From: Pelomyxa schiedti
Taxonomy: Eukaryota > Evosea > Pelobiontida > Pelomyxidae
DNA: 21,218 bases
Assembly: GCA_020536535.1 (NCBI GenBank)
Contig: JAHLWZ010000365.1
Location: 4,721 to 25,938 of the forward strand
Direction: 5' to 3'
How positions within the stretch are numbered: the first letter of the stretch is position 1; the number at the start of each line of letters is the position of its first letter. Below the pieces are notes generated by a model. That model made no database searches. It was not told the DNA's origin and worked only from the letters and a program-made list of their open reading frames with translations. Positions 8,875 through 19,041 of the stretch are shown here, one piece after another. The translations under genes were made by a program, and so were the position numbers.

Positions 8875-11613
8875 TTAGGCATCATGAGGCAATGTGTCAC
8901 CCGGTGGGTGACGGGAAAGGGTATCCCTATTTGGTTGGGTGTGGCCTTCCAGTGCTACAAGTTGGAGACGGGCATCGGCGTCGTCCAGGCCGAGTTCTGC
9001 GGCCCTCTGGTACAGTGCCACTGCCTTGCTGGTGTCCTGGTCAACCCCATTACCATTTTCATAGCACATTCCAAGGTTGTACATTGCCTGGGCGTCGCCA
9101 CCGGCGGCAGCCCTCTGGTACAGTTCCACTGCCTTGTGAATGTCCTTGTCAACGCCATCACCACTTTCATAACACACACCAAGGTTCACCGTTGCGTCGG
9201 TATTACCAGCATCAGCAGCCCTCTGGTACAGCGCCACTGCCTGGTGGCTGTCCCGGTCAACACCATTGCCATTGTCATAGCACCAACCAAGGCTGAACAT
9301 TGCTTGGGCGTTACCGGCATCAGCAGCCCTCTGATACAGTGCCACTGCCTTGTGAATGTCCTCCTCAACACCATTGCCATTTTCGTAACACACACCAAGG
9401 TTGTACATTGACGGGGCATCACCAGAATCAGCCGCCACCTGATAAAGTGCCACTGCCTTGTGGATGTCCTCCTCAACGCCATCTCCAGTTTCGTAACACA
9501 CACCAAGGTTGTACATTGCTTGGTGATTACCAGCATCAGCAGCCCTCTGATACAATGTCACTGCCTTGTGAATGTCCTTCTCAACACCCTCTCCATCTTC
9601 ATAACACACACCAAGGTTGTAAATCGCTTGGGCGTTACCAGCATCAGCAGCCCGTTCATACAGAGCCACTGCCTTGCTGGTATTCTTTTCAACACCATCA
9701 CCATTTTCATAACACAGGCCAAGGTTGCACATTGCCTGGCTGTTACCGGCATCCACAGCCCGCTGATACAGTGTCACGGCCTTGTGGATGTCCTTCTTGA
9801 TGCCATCACCATCTTCATAACACAGGGCAAGGTTGTACATTGCCATGACATTACCGGCATCCGAAGCCCTCTGGTACAGTGTCACTGCCTTGTGAATGTC
9901 CTTCTCAACACCATTGCCATTTTCGTAACACACACCAAGGTTGAAAATTGCTAGGGCATGACCAGCATCAGCAGCCCTCTGCCACAGTGTCACCGCCTTG
10001 TGAATGTCCTTGTCAACACCATTGCCATTATCATAACATAGACCAAGGTTGAACATTGCAGCCCTATGATACAGTGTAACGGCTTTGTGGAAGTCTTGGT
10101 CAGCACAATTGCCATTTTTCTCACGCATACCATGCATTACTTGGTTGTTATCACCAACATCAATCACCCTCTGCCACAGTCTAACTGCCTTGTGAGTATC
10201 CTTGTCAACTCCATCACCATATTTATAACACAGGGCAAGGTTGCACATTGAGGGGACATTACCAGCATCCGAAGCCCTCTGGTACAATGTAATTGCCTTG
10301 TGAATGTCCTTCTCAACACCATTGCCATGGTGATAACACATACCAAGGTTGCAAATTGCCTGGACATGACCAGCATCAGCAGCCCTCTGCCACAGTGTCA
10401 CCGCCTTGTGAATGTCCTTCTCAACCCCATTGCCAATTGTATAACAAGCACCAAGCTTGAACATTGCCTGGTTATTACCAGCATCAGCAGCCCTCTGGTA
10501 CAGTGTCACTGCCTTGCTGGTATCCTTGAGAACACCATCGCCATTGTCATAACACAGACCAAGGTTGTACATTGCAGTGGCATTGCCAGCATCAGAAGCC
10601 CTCTGATACAGTGTCACGGCCTTGTGAATGTCCTTGTCAACACCATCCCCATTTTTATAGCACACGCCAAGCTTGAACATTGCCTGTGCATCACCAGCGT
10701 CAGAAGCCCTCCGGTACATCACCACTGCCTTGTGAATGTCCTTGTCAACACCACCAACACCAAAATTGTAGCAGATGCCCAGAGATGTGATAGAGGAAAC
10801 ATACCAGTGAATCTGACCCACGGAACAAGTGCTGTGATGTGATGAGCTCATTTCACCAAACAGGAGGGATGCTGATGAACGTTGGTGGGTGTCTGTGGAC
10901 GAAGAACATAAAATTCCCCACAAGGCAACAAAGAACATGCAAGACCACAACTTTCCTGTTGAACCTGTTGTGGATGAAGATTGTTGCTGATTAATGTCAC
11001 ATTTCAAAGATGCTGTTGACACAAGTTCAGTCCATTCAGCAATTATAGCTTCCGCTTTGTTCTGGCAGGGCTCTTTCCGGTATGATGTCGCATTTGGCAC
11101 ATTCAACACACGCACGCAATGTGCTCTCATTTCCTCAAATGTAGAGGAGAGGGCGAGAGAGAAATACCGTGACAGGCACGCTGGAATGTGCTGATGAAGT
11201 GACACATGGTCATTGATGGCACAACATAGAAAAGCAAGGAACACCAGAGCAGGCAGGTACTCACACTGATGATCACGCGATTCCCCTGATTTGTGTTGGC
11301 TGAATGCAAAAAAAAAAAACAAAACCGAAGGAAGGGACACACCACCACTCCCAGAACTGTTCACCTTCATCTCGCAGTCGAACAGGGAGTAGGCCTCAGC
11401 AACAAGAGCAAGTGCAGAGTCAATGTTTCCCACTTGCAACTCCAAAAGTGCCTCCATCAACATCTCGTTTTTAGTCCTCGAAAAAATGGAGGCATGTGTC
11501 ACAAGCGTGGTTGTAGCTACGGCGGCCACGCTCGCAACAGCCCGCACGTTGTTGTTATCGACCGTGGCGGACTCATGAGACGTGGTGGTGGTAATCGTTG
11601 GTCTGTTCGCCAT
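8875..11613 (-). CDS. Sel1-repeat protein (17 units)
   Basis: One open frame of 912 codons. Residues from about 275 to 888 are a tandem array of 36-residue Sel1-like (SLR) units with consensus AMYNLGVCYENGDGVEKDIH then KAVTLYQRAADAGN. I count 17, of which unit 7 (near 10060-10150) is degenerate and the unit after it is shortened. Sel1 repeats form alpha-solenoids that act as protein-binding scaffolds; known members work in ER quality control and signalling, but nothing here fixes a partner. Residues 1-270 are not similar to anything I recognise. Two short introns may lie in this part: 11345-11300 (poly-T then CAG) and 11264-11191 (GTGAGT...TCAG); together they are 120 nt, so the frame is unchanged and they would remove the hydrophobic, T-rich read-through. 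No clear signal peptide. Start: first ATG, at 11613. Confidence 0.93.
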   Translation of the reverse strand: MANRPTITTTTSHESATVDNNNVRAVASVAAVATTTLVTHASIFSRTKNEMLMEALLELQVGNIDSALALVAEAYSLFDCEMKVNSSGSGGVSLPSVLFFFFAFSQHKSGESRDHQCEYLPALVFLAFLCCAINDHVSLHQHIPACLSRYFSLALSSTFEEMRAHCVRVLNVPNATSYRKEPCQNKAEAIIAEWTELVSTASLKCDINQQQSSSTTGSTGKLWSCMFFVALWGILCSSSTDTHQRSSASLLFGEMSSSHHSTCSVGQIHWYVSSITSLGICYNFGVGGVDKDIHKAVVMYRRASDAGDAQAMFKLGVCYKNGDGVDKDIHKAVTLYQRASDAGNATAMYNLGLCYDNGDGVLKDTSKAVTLYQRAADAGNNQAMFKLGACYTIGNGVEKDIHKAVTLWQRAADAGHVQAICNLGMCYHHGNGVEKDIHKAITLYQRASDAGNVPSMCNLALCYKYGDGVDKDTHKAVRLWQRVIDVGDNNQVMHGMREKNGNCADQDFHKAVTLYHRAAMFNLGLCYDNGNGVDKDIHKAVTLWQRAADAGHALAIFNLGVCYENGNGVEKDIHKAVTLYQRASDAGNVMAMYNLALCYEDGDGIKKDIHKAVTLYQRAVDAGNSQAMCNLGLCYENGDGVEKNTSKAVALYERAADAGNAQAIYNLGVCYEDGEGVEKDIHKAVTLYQRAADAGNHQAMYNLGVCYETGDGVEEDIHKAVALYQVAADSGDAPSMYNLGVCYENGNGVEEDIHKAVALYQRAADAGNAQAMFSLGWCYDNGNGVDRDSHQAVALYQRAADAGNTDATVNLGVCYESGDGVDKDIHKAVELYQRAAAGGDAQAMYNLGMCYENGNGVDQDTSKAVALYQRAAELGLDDADARLQLVALEGHTQPNRDTLSRHPPGDTLPHDA
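8950..10800 (-). repeat. Tandem 108-bp repeats encoding Sel1 units
   Basis: About 17 copies of a 108-bp unit, with strongly conserved segments (for example ccttgtgaatgtcctt and acacaccaaggttg on the plus strand). The high similarity between units suggests recent expansion or gene conversion. This is coding repeat, not CRISPR. Confidence 0.9.
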
Positions 11614-12227
11614 TCTTTGTCTGTTTTCTGGTTTTCCCTGGAGAACCGTTATATGAAAGTGATGGTGGTGGCCAGCTTACAGGCTGCACTCATAGAAGTA
11701 TGAGAAGAGGGTGAGGATCACCATTTAGATAACAAATGCACTGGGGTGGTCAGTAAATACAGAACCAGAGTGGAGTTATCCTTCACATCAAGGAAGAGTT
11801 TTTGGTGACAAAACTCACACGGGGTGCGGGGATGCAAGAGGGATGCGAAAAACAAAGAATGGGCGTGGGGGGGCCACCCTACACAACTCGGACACGTGGG
11901 AAGTGTCCTGTTTCCCCCTTTGTGTTGGTTTTTCTCACTCAACCCTGGCGAGGATGGAGGCGAAGTGGGAGCGGAGGTTTTTTTTTAAAAAAAACCTCTT
12001 ATTCGCGTTTTACTTTGTTTTGTCTTTGTCCTGTTAGTTTATTTTAATTTGTTTGTTTATTTCGTTTTCTTTAGTCTTGTTTTAAAATAACACAATTGTG
12101 TTCCATTTCCTCATGGCAACTAAGGGCCGAATCCATGCCGCACTCACTGACTCCTCCAATGGACCAAGCCAAAGCTACAGGTATCTTCTTTGTTTTTCTT
12201 TTTCGAGTTCTCACACTTGATAACCAG
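11614..12227. other. Divergent intergenic region
   Basis: It separates the Sel1 gene (leftward) from a small rightward gene. It holds the right inverted-repeat copy (11816-11889), a T-run/A-run near 11978-11996 and T-rich sequence to 12100. The stretch 12113-12180 begins with ATG (MATKGRIHAALTDSSNG) and ends at a good donor (CTACAG|GTATCT), but its phase does not fit the next exon, so I leave it outside the gene model. Confidence 0.5.
11816..11889 (+). repeat. Right copy of ~70 bp inverted repeat flanking the Sel1 gene
   Basis: Partner of 8690-8760 in opposite orientation. It sits about 200 nt upstream of the Sel1 start codon, so the two copies bracket the whole gene (about 3.2 kb from end to end). 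No terminal target-site duplication was recognised. Confidence 0.8.
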
Positions 12228-12535
12228 GTGGAGTTGCAGCTTTTTGGTGGTGGAGATGACAGCCTGGTATGTGACTTCTTTTTTTTTTTTTTTTCCTCTG
12301 CAGCTCACATATGTTCAGGTGGCGGACCTGCTGACAATCTATTACGAAGGTACATTCCCTTCCTTGTGATTTGGTATGTCCTTAACCATCATTGGCACTG
12401 CTAAAATTCTGGCAGATAACCTGAATGATGAAGCAGAGCAGAATCATCAAGGTACCTCATTCTTCTTCTTTCCAACTGATACTCCATGTTCTTATGTTTT
12501 ATCTAGGCAAGGCTTTTGACTTGACATTGTGTTGA
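12228..12535 (+). CDS. Small unknown protein, five-exon pattern
   Basis: Exons 12228-12266, 12304-12349, 12416-12451, 12507-12535 join in consistent phase and read VELQLFGGGDDSL, LTYVQVADLLTIYYE, DNLNDEAEQNHQ, GKAFDLTLC and stop. Introns are 37, 66 and 55 nt, GT-AG; the 66-nt one has an ACTGCTAAA branch-like site. A poly(A) signal follows at 12562. The 5' exon is probably 12113-12180 (intron 12181-12227 has GTATCT...TTGATAACCAG), but that exon is 68 nt from its ATG and joins out of phase by one base, so either the start differs or there is a sequence error. Family not recognised. Confidence 0.55.
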
Positions 12536-12561
12536 TTTAGTTATCCCTTGTTGACTTCCTT

Positions 12562-12567
12562 AATAAA
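12562..12567 (+). terminator. Poly(A) signal of the small gene
   Basis: AATAAA 27 nt after the TGA at 12533-12535, on the same strand; the spacing supports the gene model. Confidence 0.55.
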
Positions 12568-12569
12568 CA

Positions 12570-14055
12570 AGTTTTCTTCTGAACTTACTTTCCATCATCC
12601 TTTAAATGTACATAGATCCAAAAAATTGAGCTCAATGGAAGAGGGAGATGGAGGTGGCAGTGCTACCGAAACCGCCTGAGCTCCGCCAATTATTATTATT
12701 AATAATTGGAAACGGAAGGGGACGCTTCCTTGCGCGTACTACCGGTGGTTCACTGTTTCTGCCATTTCCATCCTCTCCTCTTCAATGATACTTGAGTATG
12801 AAGCATCAGCAGTCAGCTTTTGCCTGAATTTTCGGCATTATTGGTATCTATACCACTGCTTCAAATCTCTTTTCCTTTCTGATATTTGTAGGTACAATAC
12901 TTTTGAGTGGATGATGAATTCTCTTATAAGTCACACCAAACAGAGGGACTTCCTCATTGGGGCAATTCTGGGTGGATGCTTCATTAATTAAGGCATGTGT
13001 AAATCTCTTATGTGGTGACTAATTTGCATTCTAATCCAGTTGGATTTGTGAGGCTCGATTATACATGTAATAAGATGACAGTGATTGCCTAAAACTTGAT
13101 GGACTTGTGAGAATGGGTTGAGTTGTGCTTCCCTACAGGTACCAACTGTATTCGAAACACTCCATGTTTGTATTTTTGTGTTTTTTTGCTGATCCAGTTT
13201 CAGACCCTGCCCTGGTGGAAACTCTGTGATTGGAGAAAAGCAGTTCCTCTGTTACACATATAATGACCTCTGACTTTGTGCTTTGGCTTCTTTAACCAGC
13301 ATGAAGGTATGTGATAGCCTCACATTATTTTGATTGACAGAGTACAGAGTCACTGTGCACTTCTTACCAATAATTGCTTTGAGATAGTGTCTTTCTGCTT
13401 GGTTTGTTTCCAGTGATGCTGCAGCCCATCCTCATTGGACAAGTGCTCACTTCAGATCTTTGGTATTTCCTTATGTTTGTTCAAGCCTCTCAACATCACT
13501 TAGAGTCAACCTAAATGTACTGCACCCCTTCTTGGGAAATTACACTATCACTTGCTCTGACTTTGGGCTTTGGCTTCTTACAACAAGTATGCTCAATCAG
13601 CTTTTGCCTATTCCTTTGTATCTCTTTTTGATGCCCATTTTAGTTGCCAATGTGGCTTCTCCACAGAATTGGTCAATACTGTTGAGCTGTGTGTTTGCTT
13701 TTTCTTGGTATGTGCAATTCAAAGGAGTATGCATTGGTTTAACTTGTGTGTTGCAGGGTTGAGAGCTCATACAGATTGGAAATTATGACTTGTTCACCTT
13801 TCAGTAATATTGGTTATGGATATCCTAGCACAAGCAGTACTCTTGTTAATGCACAACATGGCAACTGTAGGTATCCTTACTTCTTCATAGCTTGCTTCTC
13901 ACTCAAGCAGTAGGAATTTGAGAATAACCTAACTTCTTGCTTTGATGTATTGCTGACATGTTCACATTTCCTCAATTGGTATGTGTTACACTCACATCTT
14001 TCTACTAATGGATTTGTAGTATGTTCTTGTACACACACTCAGTTCAGAAGGCCCT
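12570..14055. other. T-rich region, no gene recognised
   Basis: Only short open frames with no familiar motif. There is a near-palindromic AT hairpin at about 12689-12710 and a diverged direct repeat (13267-13292 and 13555-13580: ctctgactttg(t/g)gctttggcttctt). Hydrophobic frames such as the one at 13460-13762 reflect the T-rich composition and have no splice support that I could find. Confidence 0.5.
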
Positions 14056-15479
14056 ATGGAATGGTGGGGAAAGGGGGCTAAAGCACCTACATTCAAAATG
14101 CAATCAAAAACACCATCAACACACTCCTCATCATCACAAAAACACATTCTCCTGAACAACAGGACATCCACAAGACAAACAAGGGCAGTTCACAATGAAG
14201 GTGATGCAGTTTGGCATAGTTAACTAAAGCCAGAAGATTATTAGAGCTGGAGGCCACTGCAATAATCTGGACAACAGTGAAGATGGCCTGATGTTATAGG
14301 ACTATGAGGCCAGTTGTGGAATACTGGGCAGGAAAGGATTCAGGTGCAGCAGGTGAATTATTGGCTACATGGTCTGGCACACTAGGGGTTGGAAGCCTAT
14401 GCTGGAGGAGAGAATGGGGATTGTTGTGCAATACAGGCCTGGTTGACTGGGAATGAGTTAGTTCCATTGAAACTTAGAGGCTTGCACAGGAACAAGATTG
14501 TGGGGTTCTCTTCCACATAAATGTCAAGAAGAAGATCAAGCTCCATCAAACACTTGTGGACACATACATGTCAGCTTAATACACCCTCATACACATCCAT
14601 CTCTGGTTGCCCAGCCAACCCAAACTCCAAAAGCCTGAGACAGGCTTAGGGCTGCATCACTAGTACATACCTGGTGGGGGAGACTTGTGCAGACTGTCAA
14701 CTGGTTAAGCCCAGCATCTACACTGCCAACTAACCCCCAATTTACCAACAGTTTTTCTCTCCCAACCTCCCCCTGGTCATGATGTAAGACAAACAATCAT
14801 TGATTTCCTAGAAGCCAACCTTTCCATCTGTGTTAAAATATGCCAATTTGTACCAAAAAGGAACCATTTCACACTATCCTTTGAGCTCAAGGTCACCTTC
14901 TGTAGGCTCACCAGATGAAGGAGATATTATAGTATAATCTCCTTCAGGAAGTGAGCCCTGACTTTTTCAGTACCTATGACCAAAAAACCACAGGGCCACC
15001 AGCTCCATCTAATTACACTACCCAGCCAACCACAATCCAAGTAACAGCCTCAATTCACTTCTCCACCCAAAACATACCATCCCCAATAGCCAACACCACC
15101 CCCCCTCTATCCCAACCAAATTCCAGCTCTTCGACACCCCACAGCTCAACCACAGGCCCAAACCCCCTCCCCACCTGATCATGAGTAGTTACGAGTTTTA
15201 TCATGGAACATGAGGGGGTTTATCAAAGAAGCAACAGCACATACACTCTCAAAGACCATCAATGCAATCAACATACATATCCTCATTAATATCCCACTCA
15301 GTAAACACCAACACCCATCATTTGAAAGATCATCCACCAGGCCAGTACCAGAAGCTCTGAGGTTTATCAAAGAAGTGGCTTTCAACAAACTTGATATTGA
15401 GCCTTCCATTAGAGGAATAGGTGAAACACAATCACAGCTGAAAAGAGCTCTCAGGAGTGAGTTTCAGGGAGTGCACTAA
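14056..15479 (+). mobile_element. Possible non-LTR retrotransposon remnant
   Basis: Three plus-strand pieces: 14056-14223 (55 residues, Ser/Thr/Lys-rich, starts MEWWGKGAKAP), 14951-15178 (75 residues, Pro/Ser/Thr-rich) and 15197-15479. The last begins LRVLSWNMRGFIKEA, which resembles the first strand of the endonuclease domain at the start of LINE ORF2 (pattern L-S-W-N-x-R-G), followed by INIHILIN where such proteins have a Asp-Ile-hydrophobic strand. No reverse transcriptase motif (YADD/FADD) is visible and the rest of the endonuclease is absent. The alternative is an unknown host gene: a donor GTGAGTTTCAG at about 15456 and an acceptor near 15510 would extend the last piece. Confidence 0.3.
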
Positions 15480-16055
15480 CTAAAGACCAACTGCAGACTG
15501 CTGCTGAGGAACTCCACATGTATTTCATTCTATTATTGTCTCCTTACAGCCGTCTGATTACTGCAAACCAAGGAAGGTAAACCTGGTTTCTAGGAAAACC
15601 TCTGTTGTGGTGGCTGGTTGAAACAAGGTTGGTTTTGTTATCTTTCAACAAGCAAACACCAAGACATTGTTTGCACAAAGAAAAAAAAAAACTTGTTGTT
15701 GCCAGTGGACTGTGTCCCAAGAGCAGTCACTCACTTGTTTTTGAACAAAATACCAAGCAGAATGCATGCTTTCTTAAGATGGAGGTGCTTATGTTCTCTT
15801 ATTTTCTGTAGAAGATGGCCAATGTGTATCCTGGAGGGGTACAAAGTCTGAGCTGGCAGAGCTGCAAGCACCTCAGGCAAGTGGCACAGCCTGGCTCCAA
15901 AAACCCTCAAAACGACGCACTATCGCCATCCATCCCGCTCCATCCCCCCTGATGCACCGCGTCCCACCGCGATCCATCCCGCTGCATCCCATCTTGGACG
16001 ATCCCAGAACCCCATTCGATTTTGCCGATTGTATCTTCGTATCACCCGGTACTAG
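15480..16055. other. Mostly unassigned region before the Cys-rich gene
   Basis: No gene is firmly supported. It holds an A-run near 15682 and a cluster of CATCCCGCT-like units at 15930-15990. An open frame from the ATG at 15952 (MHRVPPRSIPLHP...FDFADCIFVSPGTS) runs towards the next gene but in a different frame and may be its N-terminal part. Confidence 0.4.
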
Positions 16056-16535
16056 TCAAATGCAGCCATCAAAAGTCAAAATGCATCAGAAGCAATTGCC
16101 CCTGTTAAAAACGAGAGTGAGATATCAGGAAATATTGTGGGTTCGTTTTAAATACCTTGTTTGTAGTAGAGCTTGCTTTGCACTGGCGAAATCGCACACA
16201 AATTTGTTTTTTTTTTGTTTTTAGATCTCGGGTTTGTAGATCCAGACCAATTGGAAGGAAAATGTATGCAGTGTGGCACTAGTTCCCTGCTAAGCTGTGT
16301 AAGAGGACACATGTACGTGAGTTTAACTTGAAGTCCACAATTAAAAACAAATCCGATGGTGCGACGTGAGGGTGGGCTGTGCGGAATTGAGAGGTACGTG
16401 TGCGAGCAGTACTGCACATAGTGTCCCGGCGTTTCCCAACTATGTTCATTGTCTTCATTGATTAATTCAAGCTCTGGCGAAATCGTGGTTGCTGGTTGTA
16501 CTCCCGTTTTTGTGTTAACTGCGTGGTTTGAATAA
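16056..16535 (+). CDS. Small Cys-rich protein, 5' end uncertain
   Basis: Exons 16056-16140 (NAAIKSQNASEAIAP...), 16225-16316 (GFVDPDQLEGKCMQCG then SSLLSCVRGHMY), 16371-16393 (GGLCGIE) and 16472-16535 (SSGEIVVAGCTPVFVL...AWFE, TAA) join in phase and sum to 88 codons. Introns are 84, 54 and 78 nt with donors GTTCGT, GTGAGT, GTACGT. The C-x2-C...C-x3-H...C pattern could bind zinc, but I do not recognise a named finger. The stop codon at 16533 overlaps an AATAAA. The first exon has no Met; the start may be at 15952 with a frame break or unseen intron near 16055. Confidence 0.5.
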
Positions 16536-16539
16536 TAAA
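16534..16539 (+). terminator. Poly(A) signal overlapping a stop codon
   Basis: The sequence TAATAAAG contains both the TAA stop of the Cys-rich gene and an AATAAA hexamer. Confidence 0.45.
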
Positions 16540-16654
16540 GGCTGAGGCCTCCCATCGCTCCGGGTTGTCACACCCGCTTATTCTTGACTAAGGTGTGCCC
16601 TGCTTTTTATGTACTTCTTTCTATTTACACAGACAGCAGGACTAGTGCGGAAAC

Positions 16655-16881
16655 CTTATGACAGGCAACTTTTGTTTCTCGAGCAACTTGCACTGTACTC
16701 ACCCACCAAGTAATTTTTATAACTTCTCCAACAGAAGGTTATGTACTCCCGCATCGATTTCCGGCCATTATTACGTTTCGGTTTTGGCTGTTCTGACATG
16801 ACCACACCCACACTTGCAATTCCCCGCACATCTTCCAACACCCTCACCGCACCAGGTGTGGTTACCGGTATACACACTTAA
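16655..16881 (+). pseudogene. Broken copy of the D-Ala-D-Ala ligase-like gene end
   Basis: Compared with the gene at 1575-3186: DRQLLFLEQLAL (16660-16695) matches DRELLLNLKQLAL and is followed by an intron-like stretch (GTACTCACC...CCAACAG). Then ggttatgtactcccgcatcgatttccgg matches ggttatgcccgaattgatttcagg (GYARIDFR) but carries a 4-base insertion. Then acccacacttgcaattccccgcacatc matches acccacactcacaattccccgcacatc of the last exon, with the metal-binding NPNPG part deleted. Gene order is kept, so this is a truncated and decayed duplicate. Confidence 0.75.
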
Positions 16882-17029
16882 TTGCCAAAAACATAAATTT
16901 CTTACTGTTTACACACTTTTCCCTCAAAAACTGAAAAATTGTTCTTTTGAAACATATGCACACCTGGAACAACTACCACTCCTCGTTGCAGTTGTTCGTT
17001 TTGTTGTATGCTGGAGCTGCAGCAGGATT

Positions 17030-18943
17030 CTATCCTGATCCATGTACTTGTTTGTTGGTGTTGGTGTCCATGTGTGTATTGTGAGCTGCAGCTTGAGTTG
17101 TTTTTGCTGTGGTGGGATGGTGTGAATGTGAATGTGAATGTGACTCTGAATGGCGGTGCGTGTTTGCAGTGGTTGAGGTACTTGTTGGAGCAACTTCTAC
17201 GGGTTTCCTATGGTGATGCTTGTGAGTTTTGCGGGATTCGGTTTCTGTTGTTGTGGAGGTTGCTGTAGCAACAGGGGGTTCCGGGTGTGTGTTTGTGGTG
17301 GTGGTAGGTGAAGGTATGCCAACGCTTTTTTGCGCTCTTTGGTGAGGTTGGTGATGGGACTGTAGAAGTTGGTACTTCTCAAGTTCCTTGTGGCATAACC
17401 CCCACCTTTCACATAGCTCCCCGTGCTTCCGCGTGCATTCCTCTGGCACACTTGCTTTTTTCATATTTTCATATAACTCCAGCACCCTCAGGTACTTCCC
17501 ATGATGTGCATCGACTGCGGCTGCTATGTCCATTATACTACTTGCCAGATTGCCAACGTTCTTGGTGCGATTAGCAAGACTCTGGATGGCGGACGTCATC
17601 GATTCCAGTAACAGGTTTATTTGTTCAATATCCGTGAGAAAATCTTTATGTTGGACCTATCAGAGTATTAAAGACTGCTTGGTAAAGGTGGATATTTAAG
17701 AGTTTTTGGCGCTCACCGCTTGGACCGTGTCAACATCTTTCCTAGACACAGTAATTTGGTGTTGAAGCTCCAGTCTTTTCGTAACGAGGGCACTACAAAA
17801 GGTACGAATCGATGAGAAAACCGAAGCTGATGTGCCCTGTATTGTCCCGTCTCCTAACAGTTCATGCTACACACAAGTGAGTGGTAGAAACTTTTGGTGT
17901 TGTGGAGTGGACAGTGCGATTAAGAGAGATGAAGTACAGTGGGTGGGTTTGTTGTAAATGTCAAATGGTACTAAAACCCAACCTGGATCTTAGAGTTCCC
18001 AACAAATAGGCTGGAAAGTTGGACTATCATTTCAGCTCTCAGACCTACCACCAGGCTATTAAACTCGGCCATACCAGTCTGTACATCCCCTAAGCTTGAA
18101 AACGAACAAGAATATGATGACAGTATAGTAGCCTGGGCCTCAATCCACTTCATGATATGCACATAGAAACCGCGTACTATCTGTTTGTTTGTGAGGAAGA
18201 CGCTAAACTACACAATGGTTAAGTAAGGTAACTGTGTTGGCATTGTGGAGTTGTGATTGAAGTAATTTGATGCCAGACTCGAGGCTGCTGATTTTCTTAA
18301 CAATGTGACTCTCTATCTTTGCAGCTGCGGTATTACTGATCCGTTCTATTGTTTGATCCAGAGCTGCCATTTCTTGCACTGGGATGGAGTCCCTTCCTCC
18401 AAAGCGGAGGCCCTGGAAACAACAAAAAGTGAGATTTGACTGGAAGAGGTTGGAGAGTTCAAGCAAGGGCGGTGTGTGGATTTGGTGGGTGAAAACGATA
18501 TGATAGCACACACAGCGAGGGAAAAAGAAGGGAAGGAGGCCCATACCATGGCGGCCTCGTTCGCCTCACGCAGTCTGAGTTGCGCAATCATCTTGTATAC
18601 CTCACCAAGGATAATCTGCTTTGAGGCAGAAGCCTTGGCAACGGCAAGGGACGCGTTTGCTTCCTTAAGGTTTGCCACACTATTCACAACATCGGTGTCT
18701 TTCACTTGCACGTCGACCCATATCTCCAGCTCCTTTTCTTTTGCCTTGACTTCCTGTTGGGTGTTAGCTGGTGGGTGCCATTTTACGCAGTTATTATACC
18801 TGATTTGTGGTAGTATTGGTAAAGCACTCATCTATTCCCTGCCAGAGGGGTTTTATTTTCTTAAGGATTGCAAGAGCCGCTCGTGAGCGCTCTCGCTTGT
18901 TGACAAGCTTGCTTGACATCACTTCTAGGTTAAGAAATTGATC
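17030..18943 (-). CDS. Coiled-coil protein, copy B, with His/Thr/Ser-rich tail
   Basis: Minus-strand exons 18943-18800, 18753-18547, 18412-18233, 18180-17983, 17866-17717, 17656-17030; all join in phase 0, 1506 nt, 501 residues plus an unseen N-terminus. Long amphipathic helical stretches (EVKAKEKELEIWVDV, KKISSLESGIKLLQSQL, LELYENMKKASVP) indicate a coiled-coil or helical-bundle protein; the last 90 residues are rich in His, Thr and Ser (HSESHSHSHSHH). No named domain was recognised; a membrane-bending BAR-like bundle is one possibility but is not shown. The frame upstream adds NTEYALRK before a donor at about 18992, but no ATG is found before an in-frame stop, and the RRM gene ends only about 50 nt further on. 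The N-terminus therefore may come from the RRM gene (see findings). Confidence 0.75.
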
Positions 18944-19041
18944 CTGTTTGGCAGTAATGAGTTGAGATGTAACGTGTAAATTCGTAGAAAACTACTTTTC
19001 TCAAGGCATATTCTGTGTTGGACAGAGACAGGTTGATTGGA

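Noticed and set aside
8754-9954. Overlapping plus-strand open frames of 160-186 codons
   Set aside because: They are periodic shadows of the 108-bp Sel1 repeats on the opposite strand.
8950-10800. CRISPR-like regular repeat spacing
   Set aside because: The whole 108-bp unit is coding Sel1 repeat with no spacers, in a eukaryotic gene.
12785-13788. Hydrophobic plus-strand frames (for example 12785-12991 and 13460-13762)
   Set aside because: No family motif, no coherent splice model; T-rich DNA gives such frames by chance.
16148-16555. Minus-strand open frame of 135 codons
   Set aside because: No motif, and the plus strand there has exons that join in phase with good donors and a poly(A) signal.
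16656-16877. Minus-strand open frame of 73 codons
   Set aside because: The DNA is explained by a decayed plus-strand copy of the ligase gene.
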